Origin: Adineta steineri
Taxonomy: Eukaryota; Rotifera; Eurotatoria; Adinetida; Adinetidae
Length of the DNA: 64,000 nucleotides
Assembly: GCA_905250115.1 (NCBI GenBank)
Contig: CAJNOI010000153.1
Span: forward strand, 91,451-155,450
Direction of reading: 5' to 3'
Shown piece after piece: positions 38,801 to 53,741 of this stretch; the stretch's first letter is position 1, and every line of letters starts with the position of its first letter. Both the position numbers and the translations under genes were made by a program. The notes under the pieces are model-generated. The model was not told where the DNA came from. It saw nothing but the letters and a program-made list of their open reading frames with translations, and did no database searches.

Positions 38801-41800
38801 GGACAAAATTTTGTTTAATCTGATAAATTATTCGAGAAAATAATATTTTAGAGAATCAGAAATATTAGTTGATGTTTACACAATTCAATTACTTTATGTT
38901 TTTGTTGAAAGTTTAGCAATTGCGCAAGGAGATGATCCATCTCTTGGTAAGGTTTCTATTGATTTTGAATCGTTTTTTTTCAATGGAAAATTATTCTAGG
39001 CACTCAACAACAAGCAATAGTAGCCTTATCTCATGTAGAACGAATAATAAAAGAAAAATCGAAATTATTTATTAAAGAAACACCGAAACGACATCGACCA
39101 CCGTAAATATTTCGATTTCTTCGAAGACAATATTTGAATTTTAATATTTTCTAGATTATGGGCAGAAGCGTCACTTGATGTTACTATTCGATGGTTACTC
39201 CGACAATGTGGAAGAATTGAAACGGAATCAAGAAGAAAATGTATTGAACTTGTTTGTACATTTATTCCACTTTTACCTGGTAAAATTTATTCTAATTCTC
39301 ACCTAATGTAATTTTATTTTTATTTAAAAACAGGTATTCGATCAATTCGAGAATATTTTGACTTAAAAGTTCAAAGTGAAGGCAATCTTTATTTTATTGA
39401 TAGGTAAAAAAAACAAACCAAAATTTTTACTTGTGAATCAAATTTTGATTTTGGTTTTTTAGATTTGAAGGTACAAGTAAAGATAAGAAAAAGAATTTTA
39501 AAGCAAATCTAGCTAATGCAGCATGTTTAACTGATATGAATGAACAATTTTCACTCCCGATTGTTTATCAATGGCTTGACACAGTTATTGCTTCGTTAGA
39601 TTGTTATACATGGGTATTTTCACAAGGATTTCTCAATCCATTGTTATTTCAAGGTAAGTTCAAAAATACAAAATAGTTGATAGAGTTCGATCTATTTCAT
39701 TACTTTTAGACAACAATCAACAAAGTCGTTTAATTGTATCATTATCTTATTTTATCTCAAAAATATCAATGAATACATTACATGATATTGTTACATATTT
39801 TCCATCATCAAATCAATCGTATGTATTTACACCGAGTGATGTTCGTCAATTTGATACGTAAGAAATTTTTATATTGTTTTTTTGTTGATATATATTTATT
39901 TATTATACATTTAGTGCAAAATGTACAGTAATTGTTCGTTTACTTAATTTTATAACAGCACTTTGGACAAAATATCCACAAGATACAAAACGTGCAATTG
40001 ATAATTCATTTTATAGTACTGATTTAACTAAATTGATTTTAACTTGTGTATTCAATCCAGCACAACTTGGATTTGACATTAATAATGAAGAAATCAATCG
40101 AAAACTACCAGAACGAGTCTGTTTTTACTTAATATTATTTCAAAAATAATAATAAGCTTCAATTATTTAGATCCGAAGTTTATTAAAATCAATGATAACT
40201 CATCTACCTAATCAATTATTACAGCCATTCTCTAGTATTGCATTACAAATGACGAAATCTGATGGGTAAAATTATTTTAAATAAGAATAAATCTTGAGGA
40301 TGTGGGTGTCAGAGTGAGGTTAATGTAATTAGGGAACTGCAAAGTGGTCCCGGGACCGGGACCAAGACTAAAATTGTCAGCGAATTCCTCAATATTTTTA
40401 CCAAGTATGAGACCAGACATTTTCTATTTTTTTTTGTTTTTTTTCATCAAGAATTGACAAATGTGTTATTTTATAGTTCAAGAACAACCTTACAGATTGA
40501 ATTTACAGTGGAAAAAGCGATAGTTTTCATGAACTTATTAGTTTTTTTTGTATTGATGAAGACAACACGAGAATTATTCTTAAGCTTTTATCAAGACCGG
40601 GACCAGCGGGACCGGGATCAAAAAAAGTGATTTTGCAGTTCCCTAAATGTAATACCCACACCCACACCTTATCGATGAGACATTATTTTTCTAAAAGCTT
40701 TATATAGCAGTCTTAAAGAAAAGATAGAGAAATCTTTCCAGATAAATTTCAGTGCGTCTTTTCAACGGTGAAAACTATAGCTCTCCATCTCGTTCCTATC
40801 GAATGTTATTTAGAAAATATCCACCCATCTCTTTTTTGAAATGAGCAGTCATTCTTGTTGATATAAGTAATCAAATGAGAAATTATCATTCACGTATACG
40901 TCAATATAGATTAGAAAAACTGTTCTCTCAGCAAGGCATCAATTATATTTGAGATATTGATAGAGTAGTGCGTGAACATATTTGTGCCTACAAAGATAAG
41001 TTGATGAGAAACTAAGGTAATAACTACGTTGATGTGAACATAAATTTCAGTTACAGTCTAGAATATTGCATGATCATGTTTAACCTCTACAAAAGTTTAA
41101 TTATGTAGATGTTAAGAAGATATAAATATTAATTTATTTAATTTAAGAGTATACAACTTAACTAATGAACTCAATATGAATCCTGTTCGTTGGCCACTTA
41201 TATTTACTATTACTCGTGGACTTCATCTCTTACATGATGTACGATTATTAGCTAAACCGAAACAATGTGAAGAATATGCTAAAGAACTTTGGACAATATT
41301 ATTAACAGTATTTAATTAAAATTTCTGTTAAAAAATTCATTGTTTTTGTTTTGCAGAAAATGATAACTCATGAAGAAGATTGTGATAAAGCAAATATTAT
41401 ATTAACTATCGATAATCAACGTGGCTTACAAGCTCTATTCGATTATATTATTTATTTAGGAATTCAAGTAAATAAATTCTTTCAAATAAAATATTATTTT
41501 TTGAATTTTTATTTTATTTTAGCCGAATGAAGTTTTACCCTATTTTTTTCAATCAAATCGTATCCATACTGATTCTGGTATGTCAACCATAGGTACATAC
41601 TTATTAAATTTATTTAAACATCAAATAACAAGTTGGCTTGGTACAACACCTCATTTTATTATAAATAATATTGGTGAAATCAAAACTATTGATCAATGTC
41701 GTTCAATTGTTTCATTTCTTACAATTGTTCTTGATTTATGTAGTAAAGAAAAAGATATTCGTCAACAATATGGTCGACAATTTGTTGATGGTATTTATAC

Positions 41801-44800
41801 ATGTTGGCCATTATTTTCTTTATTATATCGTTCAATAAATCTTGATGATAAATTATTAATTGTAACATTACTAACAAAAACTTTTATTATTGATAGTCGT
41901 TTATTAATATTACATGAACAATTTCAACATATATCACAAATGTATTTATCCTTGTTAATAGATAAACAATTAAATTTAACATTTAAAACACGTTTACTTG
42001 ATTTATTACCATTTTTTGCTTCACTCGATACAGATGAAGATCTATCCGAAGATAAACGTAAAAAATGGTCCGATGATTTCTGTCGTACATTACATACATT
42101 TACAGCTGATTGTTTTCCATTAAAAAGTACAGAATTTCATAAAGGTACACAAGAATATCATGATTATCAAGGTGCAATAAGAAAAATTTTATCTGCACTT
42201 GAATTATCATCATCATTTATATTATTTGAATTATTAATATGGATGTTATGTTGTGAAACACATCATATATTTGAAGATGAAATTCTTTTATCAATCAGTC
42301 GTTATGTTATTAAATTAAATGATCAAATAAAACAATTAAATTTACTTGATTATATTTATTCGATATTATTTGGGAAAAATCCATTATTTCGTCTTGAACA
42401 TCGTTTAAATGCATTAGAAAAATTTATATTAAAAATTTTAACATCAGTTAAAAAAAGTACATTAATTGAATTTTATAATAAATATATATCATTATTTGTT
42501 ATTGATCAACTTGATATTAAACTTGATTTAACATTATCGTCATCAATAACATCAGTTTTAATTAATAAAATTGCTACATATCGTTTTATTGATTATATGT
42601 ATACAATATTGAATAAAGATGATGTGTTTGGTTTAAATTCTTTAATTGCCAAAACTTTTTATGAAACAGTTAAAAAACAAGAAGAAGCAAGAAAAATATT
42701 AAATGTTGAAATGCCTATAACAACAATTAAAACTGCTTCAACAATGGATGGAAAAGAATTAACAAAATATATTATAGCACGTGCTCGTGCACAATTTATA
42801 GATGGAAAAATAATAAAATCAATGGAAATGATTTTAACAAATGTAACAGCAATAGAAAAAGAAATGAAAATGAATTTAATACGTTCATTAGCAATAAGTT
42901 CGTTTAATTGTCTTATTTCAATTTTAATTTGTACACAAACAGAAGCAAAACTTTATAAAGCTTTTATTTTTGATGCAAATATATCAAAGGTATAGAAAAA
43001 AAAATATTTTAATAACTTTATCAATTTAATTTCTTGTTTTAGGATGAATACATTTGGGATAATCTAATCGATCCCGATCGAAAATATACATTTCCTCTTG
43101 AACTTGAACATTATTATAAAAAAGATAAACGTACATTATTAAATATTCTTAGTAAAAAAATTCTTACATTATCAAATTCAAATTCTGATAATCAACAACA
43201 ACAACGTCTATCTACCCCACCACGTTATTTACCATCTCAATATTTATTTGGTAGTAGTTTAACTGATGAATTAGCTGTTTTTGATTTTACATCCGTTGCT
43301 GTTAGTCAACAACAAAATGATTTAAATAATAAAATTCAATCAAATTCTCTTCCAGAAAATTCCCTAGAAATTTCTCTATATAAAAAAGATGATGATAAAC
43401 CAGCATTAATTGAAGGTACATCAGATGATGAAATAGGAACAGATTTAATTGAAATTGAAATGGATGAACTTAATTTACATCCATGTATGATACCAATGGT
43501 TTGTTTACTTAAACATATGGAAACAAATGGTATCACATCTTCAACTGCACAATCGGATATGCCACCATGGATGATTTGTTTATATAAAAAATTTAATGAT
43601 CCAACGATTGGATTTAATATAAAACTATTTATTATGCGTCTTATTACTCATACACATACGATATTTAAACCTTATGCACGTTATTGGTTAACACCCATTA
43701 TTCAAATGTGTAATCAAATGTTTGAAAAATCTTCGGATGGTTTAAATACGTTTCTTATTGATACAATTGTTGTATTATTATCCTGGAGTTCAATAGCAAT
43801 TCCAAGTGAACTTGATGCAACATCAGTTCAACGTCTTTTAGAATATTTATTTCTTAATTGTACACATAAAAATTCTTTTGTTATGAAAACTAATTTAGAT
43901 TTAATTAAAAAATTAGTTGAATCATGGAAAGATCGTATTTATACGCCAACATTAATTATTTATAAATTAATATCTGATCAAGATATAAAATCAAAACAAA
44001 ATGCAATAGGTTTATCATTAATTGGAATATTATTAGCTAATGAAATATTACCTTATAAACAAATAAATGATTTGCCGGAAGATAAATTTAATGAATCATT
44101 ATTGAAAAATATGAAAAATTCTTTTCGAAATATTTATGCAGCTGCTGCTGAAGTTGTTGGAATGTTATTAAATGTTAAAAACTTAAAAAATGAATCAAAT
44201 CAACGTTTATTAGAACAATTAAGTTTTATATTAAAATGGCATAGTGGTCAAGGAACACAAGATACATATGTAACATGTATTTATTCATTACAAAAACATT
44301 ATCCAGAAATTATTGATAAAACGTATAATAAGGCTTTTATTTTTTCGAAAAAAATATTATTTTTATTTTATTTTAGTGTTATGAATAAACTATTATTTGG
44401 TATGAAAAAATTATATGGAGATTTTAAGATCGAATGTTTAGAAGCAATGATTCCAAATATTACAGAATTTGATTCAGCATATTTAGAATTGAAAGCAGCA
44501 GGAATACTTGATATTCTTATTCACAAGTAAATTCATTAAAGATTTTTATTAGCATCAGAATATGTCTATTTTGTCTAAATGATAGTATGAAACAGAGATA
44601 TCTATGATAGTGCGATAGCGGTTGAGTTTTTTTTAAATATCTATCGAATAAATTTACAATTATTGAGATTAAAAGGAGTCCTTCTCTCAGTGAATTTGTA
44701 TAAGACATGGTTAAGCTTTTTTCCATCGCGTCGTGGTAGCAGCTTTCTCGAATTCTTAATTATGATCTACTAATTGAGATATTCAAGTGTATCTCGAATC

Positions 44801-47800
44801 GAGATGCGTGGGACTAAAAAAACCTCAACTTACAGGGACCGGGACCTACATTTGAATCTGGGGCTATATAATGACCTTATTGAAGAAAAATGAATCAAAA
44901 AGTGCTAATCATAGACTAAACAAATTGAAAAACGAGTATTGAAGAATTGTTTTAGAGACTCTATGGATAATTTTGGATTAATTGTCTCTAGGACCATATT
45001 AGAGATGAGGGGGACCAGTTTTGGTCACAGTCCTGATCTCGAGACTAAAAGATCAAACTTTACCGGGACCTAGAAAGGTTCGTCGCGCACATCTCTAATC
45101 TCGATACTGATTTCTCAGCGATGATTTTATAAAATAATACGCTTATTATATAAAAAAAACTATAGCCAATTTTAATAGTGAATGTTTATGAATATGAGAA
45201 GGATACTTTAAAGAAGATCATCTTACTCTTACTGTTTTCTGTCGATTGTTAATTTTATTCCCTCCTATTTTTACATTTGTTTTATTTCAGAGATTTCAGT
45301 ATTCGTGGTGTTGCATTACGTCTTTTACATAAACTTTTACCCAAATTAACACATGATCAATTATTTGAAATAGCTCAAATTTTATCTGTTGATGGGCCTA
45401 ATGATTGTCAATATTGGACACTTGAAATATGTAAATGGATGTATGATTATATAACACAATATATAACAAATGAAACAAAAACATCAACAACATCAAATAT
45501 ATCTGAAAAATTTTATCATTGTGTACGTGAGTTATTATTAGAATTCTTATCAAGTAAAAATGAATATGTACGAGTTAATTGTCGAAATTTCTGGTGTGAT
45601 TCAAAACGTTTAAGTATATCATCACATCATCGTCTTATTGCATTAGTTGATCAATTATATTCAATAAAAAGTGAACATGAATATTTAAATTATTCAACAA
45701 ATTTTCTTCTTGAACGTACATCACATAATCCTGATTATAATCATGTTATATTTGAAAATCCACTTGATAAATGTATATTTCAAGAATTTCCATTAACATG
45801 TAATTGGCGTCAACGTCATCATACATATATGACACCATTATTTACTTTACAATCACAAACAATCAATGATCCATTAAATATAAATTTAATGACACAAGAT
45901 CCTGTTCATTTTATGCAAACATTAACAAATAATATCAATCTACCAACATCAATGATTTTACAAACACAAGAAATATCGAATCGACAACAATTTATACCAA
46001 CACAAATTCTAGACAATAATAATGTAAATTATAATTGGCTTAAACAAACAAATACATTTGATACAACAGATACATTTACTCTACCAACATTATCAACACA
46101 AACAAAGAAAACAACATCATTAATTGTTGATGTTGTTAATAAAAAAACAAATATTAAATCGAATAATAAAGATGAAGATGATATATTTCGACTTAAACGA
46201 CGTTTTCTTAAAGATACGGGTGAATTACATAAATATTTTTTCGCTAAAAAACAAAATGAAAAGAAACAAAATGAAAAACAATTTCTCAATGAAATTAAAT
46301 TAAAACAAGAAAATCAAGTTGAAAAATATCGTACATATCGTATTGGTGAATTACCCGATATTCAAATACGTTACAGTGATATTATTATTCCTTTACAAGC
46401 ACTTGCTCAATATGATAATTATACAGCTCGTTTACTTTATTCAAATTTATTTACATCAATATTAACTTCACTTGAAGATAAATTAACAAATGATGAATAT
46501 ATTGAATTAATTGAAACAATTCAACATCGTTTTAATGTTATATTATCACAATCGGAAATATTTTATCCATCATTAATTGCTGCTATATTTGATATTATTT
46601 TATCGAAAGGAAAACAAATTAAAATTTCAGCACAATATATAAGTGCAGCAGCAATAGCTAGTCATTTAGAATCAATGGGCATATCAACATTAGAATATTT
46701 TATTCGTTTAAATCAAACAAATGAACAAAATGAATTAATACATGGATCATCAAAGAAAAAATTTAAATCTGATCCGAATTTAGATAATCAATTATATAAA
46801 CAAATTGATCATTGGCTTGAATTAGCTAAATGTTATCGTTCATTAGTTAATTATGATGATGTTCGTGGTATATTCTATCAAATTCCTGTTTTAAAATCAT
46901 TAACACTACAAGCTATTGAAGAAGAGAGTCATTCGGACTTTTTATCAGCTTTAAATACTTATGTAACAGCATTAGAACAATATCCTATAGTTCAAGAAAC
47001 TTCATATAATCCAATATTAGAATTAGAACATGAATTTTGGACACAATCTATGTTGAATTGTTGTAATCAATTAAATAATTGGACAATTATGTCAAAACAT
47101 ATATTTATTGCTAATACAACATTTGATACATTATGGTCAAATGCATATCAATTAAATTATTTAATGCCATATGCTATACGTTCGAAACTTAAATTACTTA
47201 TATCAGGTAGTGAACAAGAACAATTAGAACAAGAAGATCTCTGTCGATTTTTTAATAATTTATCAGCAACTTCAAATACATCATCAACAACAACAGCAAC
47301 ATCTAATTCGGAAACAACATTTGTTAAACGTTCTTATATTGAAAAGCAATATCCATTTGAATTGGCTACATTTTTTCTTTACCAAAAAGATTTTGATCGT
47401 AAGTATAAAATGCAGGCATGTAGCGAATCCGAATATTCGGGTTGGTCTGGACCAAACTCGAACAATTTTAGCATTGGAATGATTTTCCTGACATATGTAG
47501 AGGCATAATAAAGGAAGTTACGAAATATCAACCGAACCCGAACAGTTCGGGTTCGATCGAAGTTTCATAATTTCTATCAATATGTCTCCACATATATCAA
47601 AGAGAATCATGTCGATGCATAAATTGTTCAAATTCGATCCAGACCATCCCGAACTCGAAGCCTGAGACCGAATCCGAGCCCAGAGAACGAACCCGAACTC
47701 AGAGACCGAACCCGAGCCTATAGACCGAACCCGAGTCCAGAGACCGAACCCGAGCCTAGAGACCGAACCCGAATTCTGAGATCGAACTCAAACTAAAGTT

Positions 47801-50800
47801 CGAGTTCGCTACAGGCCTAATAAAATGTATAATAACTAGCATGAGCCCATACATACTCTGTACGCACGACTATTTTTTCTCCTTTCAGCCATTAAGAAAA
47901 TAAGGACATTCGATATTATATATATATAGATGTTAAACTATACATTTTTTCTTAGGTTCCAAATATTATATTCAATATGCCAAAGAACAATTTTTACTAC
48001 ATTGGTCACAATTAAGTCGTTTAAATGAATATGGTCGTAAAACAACTATACAATTAATTCAACCCTATCATGAACTTGATCAATTTCTTGTTTTTCTTGA
48101 ACATAATTTACCTTTATTGAAAAATCTTGAAAATCGTTATTTAACAAATAATAAAAATGATACAATAACACGAGATTTATTTCTTGAACGTATTCATAAG
48201 GATTTAATTTCACAATGGCAATTACCAGATGTTATTCGTAGTTCAATTCAAACATGGGATGATGTTGTAACTAATCGTGCATTATTTTTAGATGTAAGTT
48301 AATGACTAAATATTTTCTAAATGTTTGTTTGTTTCTTTTTAAATTTTAGATTCTTGATGAATTAATAGGTGGACCACGAATGTCATTTACAAGTCGATTA
48401 AAAGCTACAGAATTTGATCCAATACTTGTTGATTATAAAGCACAATCATCGCTTGATATGGCATATTGTGCATTACGCCAACGTAATTTTAAATTAGCAT
48501 TAACAAAATTAAATGATACACGTAATCGACTTGATCTATGTCAAAATCCTTTAGTTAAATCAATTTATTGGAATGAAATTTATTGTGATGTTCATTTGAA
48601 ACGTCATCAAATTCAATCAACTTTATCAAGTTTATTATCAACATTTGTTGCTAAAGAATTAAAAAAATTAGAAAATAAAATAAATTCATTAGAAATTATT
48701 GATGAACATACTGCAACATTAAATTCTACATATATACAATTAAATTCACAATTTTGTCGTACTACTATTAATTTATTACTAACACAACCAAATTCATATT
48801 TAGAATATGAACATGCTGAAAATATTTCTCAAGCTAAACATAGACAATTAGAAATGTATCTGTATGGTTTAGATAATCAAACAAATACGATACAAAAAGC
48901 GGATTTATTAATTAATGAATTATTTAATAAAGGTGTTAATATATTAAAAAATAATATTGACAAACAAGAAACAAATTTACAAAATGTTCAAGTAAGAATA
49001 ATTTCGATTATTAGAAAGAGATCACCCTTCCCTCCGAATTCGCGATAGCCCTGATTACTGATCTAAAATTAGATCTTAAAATACCCACTTTTTGAATTAT
49101 GTCATTTATTTAGACAAATATTCGTATTGCTAAAGAAAATGTTCTTAGTCGTGATTATGATGAATTAGCAAGTCTTTGTGATGATTATTTACGTCGATAT
49201 GAAAATAATGAAGATGATGATAATTTATTGGAAAATTTATTTTCTAATGATAATGGTGAGAAAATTGCCGAAATTATTATTCATTCAGTTTTGTCATCAA
49301 TGAAATATGGTTCAAATGAAGGTGTTAAACGTTTTTCACGTTTATTACAAATTGTTGAATTATATCCAAATACAATGGAATCAATAGCTAATCGTTTACA
49401 AGATATTCCTTGTTGGATGTTTTTTGATTGTTTATATCAAATTACAGCACATTTAGATAAACCAATAGCGTATGTATATTTATACAATACTTATCTGTAA
49501 AAAAAGAAAACGTTTTTTTATATTTAGTCTTAAACTATATCCATTAATTGAAAATATTGTTAAATCATATCCACAATCAATAGTTTATCCATTTAAATTA
49601 AGTTATGAAACATTTCAATATTCCATAACTGATCCAACATTAAAACGTAATCTTGAATTAATTCGTCGTCAATTAGATCGTTTTACTCCACGTGTAAATG
49701 AATTTATTCAAGCATTAAATCAATTAAATCCTCAACAACAATTTGAAAATTGGTCAAAAGAATTATATCAATTATTAACAAACGATATTCAAACACGAGA
49801 TTTAAATAAACTTAAAAATCATTTAAAAAAATTTAAAGAAATACTTTTTTCGGATATAATTCCTGACGATGATGAACATACAATAAAAACCATCACATCA
49901 CAAGATAGTGTTTTTAATGAAGGACTAGATAAACGTCTATTAAAATCTCGATTAACTTCAATACGATATCAATTTAAAAATACAATTGAAAAAGATCTTG
50001 ATACATTATTTGGTAAACACGGTGAATTATTTTCAACTGTATTATTAACTGATGTTAAATCAATTCTTACAAATCTTGGTACAAAATTAAAAACAATTAC
50101 ACAAGATAAATCAAATATAAATGATTATTCAACATGGTTTTCATTAACATTTCAGCAACAACAACATCGTCAATTAGGACGTTCATCTATATTTGAATTA
50201 GAAATACCTGGACAATATACAAGTCGAAAGAAGCCATTACTTGAACATCATATTAAAATTGTTGGTTTTGATGAAAAAATTTTAGTACTTCAATCATTAA
50301 GATTACCAAAACGTTTAACAATACGTGGACATGATGAAAATGATTATCGGTTTTTAGTTAAAGGTGGAGAAGATATACGACAAGATCAACGTATACAAGC
50401 TTTATTTACAATTATGAATGATCTTTATGAAAATGATCCTAATTGTCATCAATCAAATTCAGCACATATTTCTATAAAAACTTATAAAGGTAAAGTTGTG
50501 TTTTTTTCTCGTGCTGAAAAAATATTTGTTTTTTGTTTTAGTCATTCCGATGTCATCAAAATTAGGTATGATCGAATGGCTTGATAATACTCGTCCATTA
50601 AAAGAACTTATTGAAGAATGTTATACAACTGCTGAAAATGATATTATTTCACAAGGTCAACATCCAAGAAAACTTTATCAAGATTATGTTACGAATACAT
50701 ATCAAAAGGCGAAACCAACAGCTAAATCAACTAATAATACAATAATGTATGCGGAATTATTTGTTAGTTTAACAAAAAATCAAGTTCAAGATGAATTTAA

Positions 50801-51864
50801 TAAAATCCAATCTGTTATTCCAAGTGATTTACTTCGACGTGCTTATTATAAAATGGCCAATTCACATGAAGGGTTTTATACATTACGACAGCAGTTTATA
50901 ACAAGTTATGCAGTCTTATGTACAAGTCATTATATTCTTGGTATTGGTGATCGACATCAATCAAAGTACATATATATGAAAGTGTATATTTTTAAATAAT
51001 TATCTATTTATTTAGTTTTCTTATTGATACATTATCTGGACAAGTTATTGGTATTGATTTTGGTTCAGCATTTAATGCAGCAACGATTGTAAGATGAAAT
51101 TAAAAGAAATTGTCATAATTATATTTTTGTATATTCTCTAGCATTTACCTGTTCCGGAACTTATACCTATTCGTTTAACACGACAACTTATTCAATTAAT
51201 GTCACCTATTGGTACAGCTGGTCTTTTTCGTGCAACAATGATACATACAATGAATGTATTACGTGAAAATTCTGATTTATTACTTAGTACAATGAATGTA
51301 TTTATTAAAGAACCACTTATGGAATGGATGGTAAATATATATATATTTTCCTAATTACTTTTCATTATAATCAATTTATAGGAACATGCCCTTAAAACAA
51401 GCAAACAAATTACACAAAGTGGTATGTTTAATAACTATAAAAATATGAATTAGATATATGTTCTAATCTTCTTATATAGAATCAAATACAATACGTTCTG
51501 ATGATACATATGCTAAAGATCGAATTCGAAGTGCACGATTAAAACTTAATGGAATCAATCCAGCAATTATTACTAGGTATATATGAAGAGAAGAAAATCG
51601 GATATATTTGTTATTTATTGTAGTTGTGATCTCAAATTAAATAATTTTCTTCGTCCTTCAAGTTTAAAAGAAGCACTTCGTCATATGGAAAAAGTAGTTG
51701 GTGGTGATCAAACAATGAATAAACGTGCACAAATTATGATGCAATATGGATCAAATCGTTTTCATAAATTAACAGTTGATGAACAAGTTGATTGCGTTAT
51801 TGATCAAGCAACTGATGTGGATATACTCGGTCGATCATGGGCTGGATTAGAGACATTTATGTAA
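32858..51864 (+). CDS. PRKDC: DNA-PKcs, DNA-dependent protein kinase catalytic subunit
   Basis: DNA-PKcs is recruited by Ku to double-strand breaks and directs non-homologous end joining. The gene has dozens of short exons. Colinear matches to vertebrate DNA-PKcs run from end to end: the HEAT solenoid (IRGYGVFANACK, LHPNSFKRLGSTLAWNSIY, LEMDELNLHPCM), an SQ/TQ-rich segment at about 45850-46110, then RLRRRF-type LKRRFLKDTGEL and LPDIQIRYSDIIIPLQALAQ, the FAT region, and the kinase. Kinase landmarks are LVKGGEDIRQDQRIQ (near 50360), GDRHQSN (near 50945, split by an intron), and IDFGSAFN (near 51052). The FATC end reads DQATDVDILGRSW and closes two residues past GLET with FM, close to the human C-terminus. 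Catalytic residues are intact and no frame breaks were seen. Chosen start: ATG at 32858, whose exon (to 33020) splices in frame to CLSALFCGQKN. Introns carry three hAT-like MITEs and one fold-back. Confidence 0.96.
33809..33948. repeat. Inverted-repeat element in PRKDC intron
   Basis: ATGAGCAGTGTCGATGCAATTACTGAT near 33814 has an inverted partner near 33915-33946 (ATGAGCAGTTTCGAT followed by TTACTGAT on the other strand). Its form is MITE-like. The expected 8-bp flanks do not match well, so no superfamily is assigned. Confidence 0.45.
35344..35366. repeat. Perfect 9-bp hairpin in PRKDC intron
   Basis: GTGTACTCA and TGAGTACAC flank a five-base loop. It lies at the start of an intron expanded to roughly 300 bp by sequence of unknown origin (about 35340-35580). 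Confidence 0.5.
37154..37761. mobile_element. 608-bp fold-back element in PRKDC intron
   Basis: Two arms of about 267 and 251 bp (37154-37420 and 37511-37761) are roughly 90 percent identical in inverted orientation, separated by 90 bp. The tips are CGAGGGAATCTTTTGATGTG and, on the other strand, CGAGGGAATCTTCTGATGTG. TAA is present on both flanks (37151-37153 and 37762-37764). A 3-bp TWA duplication is typical of PIF/Harbinger elements, but no transposase is present, so the class is tentative. Transcribed RNA would form a long hairpin inside the pre-mRNA. Confidence 0.75.
40291..40670. repeat. CTTGAG-family palindromic repeat, copy B, split by a MITE
   Basis: The left part ATCTTGAGGATGTGGGTGTC and the right part ACCCACACCCACACCTTAT are the two halves of one CTTGAG-family copy in a PRKDC intron. 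The hAT-like element 40330-40645 and its 8-bp duplication lie between them. Confidence 0.65.
40330..40645. mobile_element. hAT-like MITE 4 in PRKDC intron
   Basis: Perfect 8-bp duplications AATGTAAT lie at 40322-40329 and 40646-40653. The ends are TAGGGAACTGCAAAGTG and, on the other strand, TAGGGAACTGCAAAATC (15 of 17). Next to each end are GGGACC/CCGGGACC hexamer clusters. It is 316 bp and noncoding. It is nested in the older CTTGAG-family repeat. Confidence 0.92.
44799..45097. mobile_element. hAT-like MITE 5 in PRKDC intron
   Basis: The ends are TCGAGATGCGTGGGAC and, on the other strand, TAGAGATGTGCGCGAC (12 of 16). The flanks ATCTCGAA (44791-44798) and ATCTCGAT (45098-45105) are an 8-bp duplication with one change. 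GGGACCGGGACC clusters lie near both ends, shared with MITE 4, so the two belong to related groups. Confidence 0.82.
45840..46110 (+). other. SQ/TQ cluster of DNA-PKcs
   Basis: Within PRKDC, this stretch has one SQ and at least four TQ sites (in LQSQT, MTQD, LQTQE, PTQI, STQT) in a Ser/Thr/Asn-rich, poorly conserved linker. It sits between FEHPLSE-like FENPLDKCIFQEFP and the RRRF-type motif, exactly where vertebrate DNA-PKcs has its ABCDE autophosphorylation cluster. Retention of the sites despite a divergent sequence suggests the same regulation; inference. Confidence 0.6.
47413..47819. mobile_element. hAT-like MITE 6 in PRKDC intron
   Basis: Perfect 8-bp duplications ATAAAATG lie at 47405-47412 and 47820-47827. 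The ends are CAGGCATGTAGCGAATCCGA and, on the other strand, TAGGCCTGTAGCGAACTCGA (about 16 of 20). It inserted 14 bp inside an intron that starts at 47399. The interior is dominated by GAACCCGA motifs, including a 19-bp tandem array at 47660-47790. Confidence 0.92.
47660..47790. repeat. 19-bp tandem array within MITE 6
   Basis: About seven units of the form GCCTAGAGACCGAACCCGA in a row. Similar GAACCCGAAC motifs occur in the left half of the element, partly in inverted orientation. Confidence 0.8.
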
Positions 51865-52144
51865 TTTCATATTTTTTTACGTCTTTTTTTTCTCTCGGTG
51901 CAGATAATTAAATTGGAAAATTCTTATGCGCTCGGTGATACAATTCACTCTTATTTTTTTTGTGTCCATTTGTGATTCTATATTTTTCGTCCAATAAATC
52001 AAAGAATAATTATGAAGCTAGAAATATTTTGAAAATTGTAAACCAAACACGTGAAGCTTCGAGAATAAGATTCAACATAAATATATGACAGTGGATAATG
52101 ATTAAATCAAAACAATAACAAGAAAAAGAAACGTTTTTCTTTGT

Positions 52145-53741
<1,597 letters not shown>

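Noticed and set aside
43336-43536. Minus-strand open frame
   Set aside because: Antisense shadow of a PRKDC exon.
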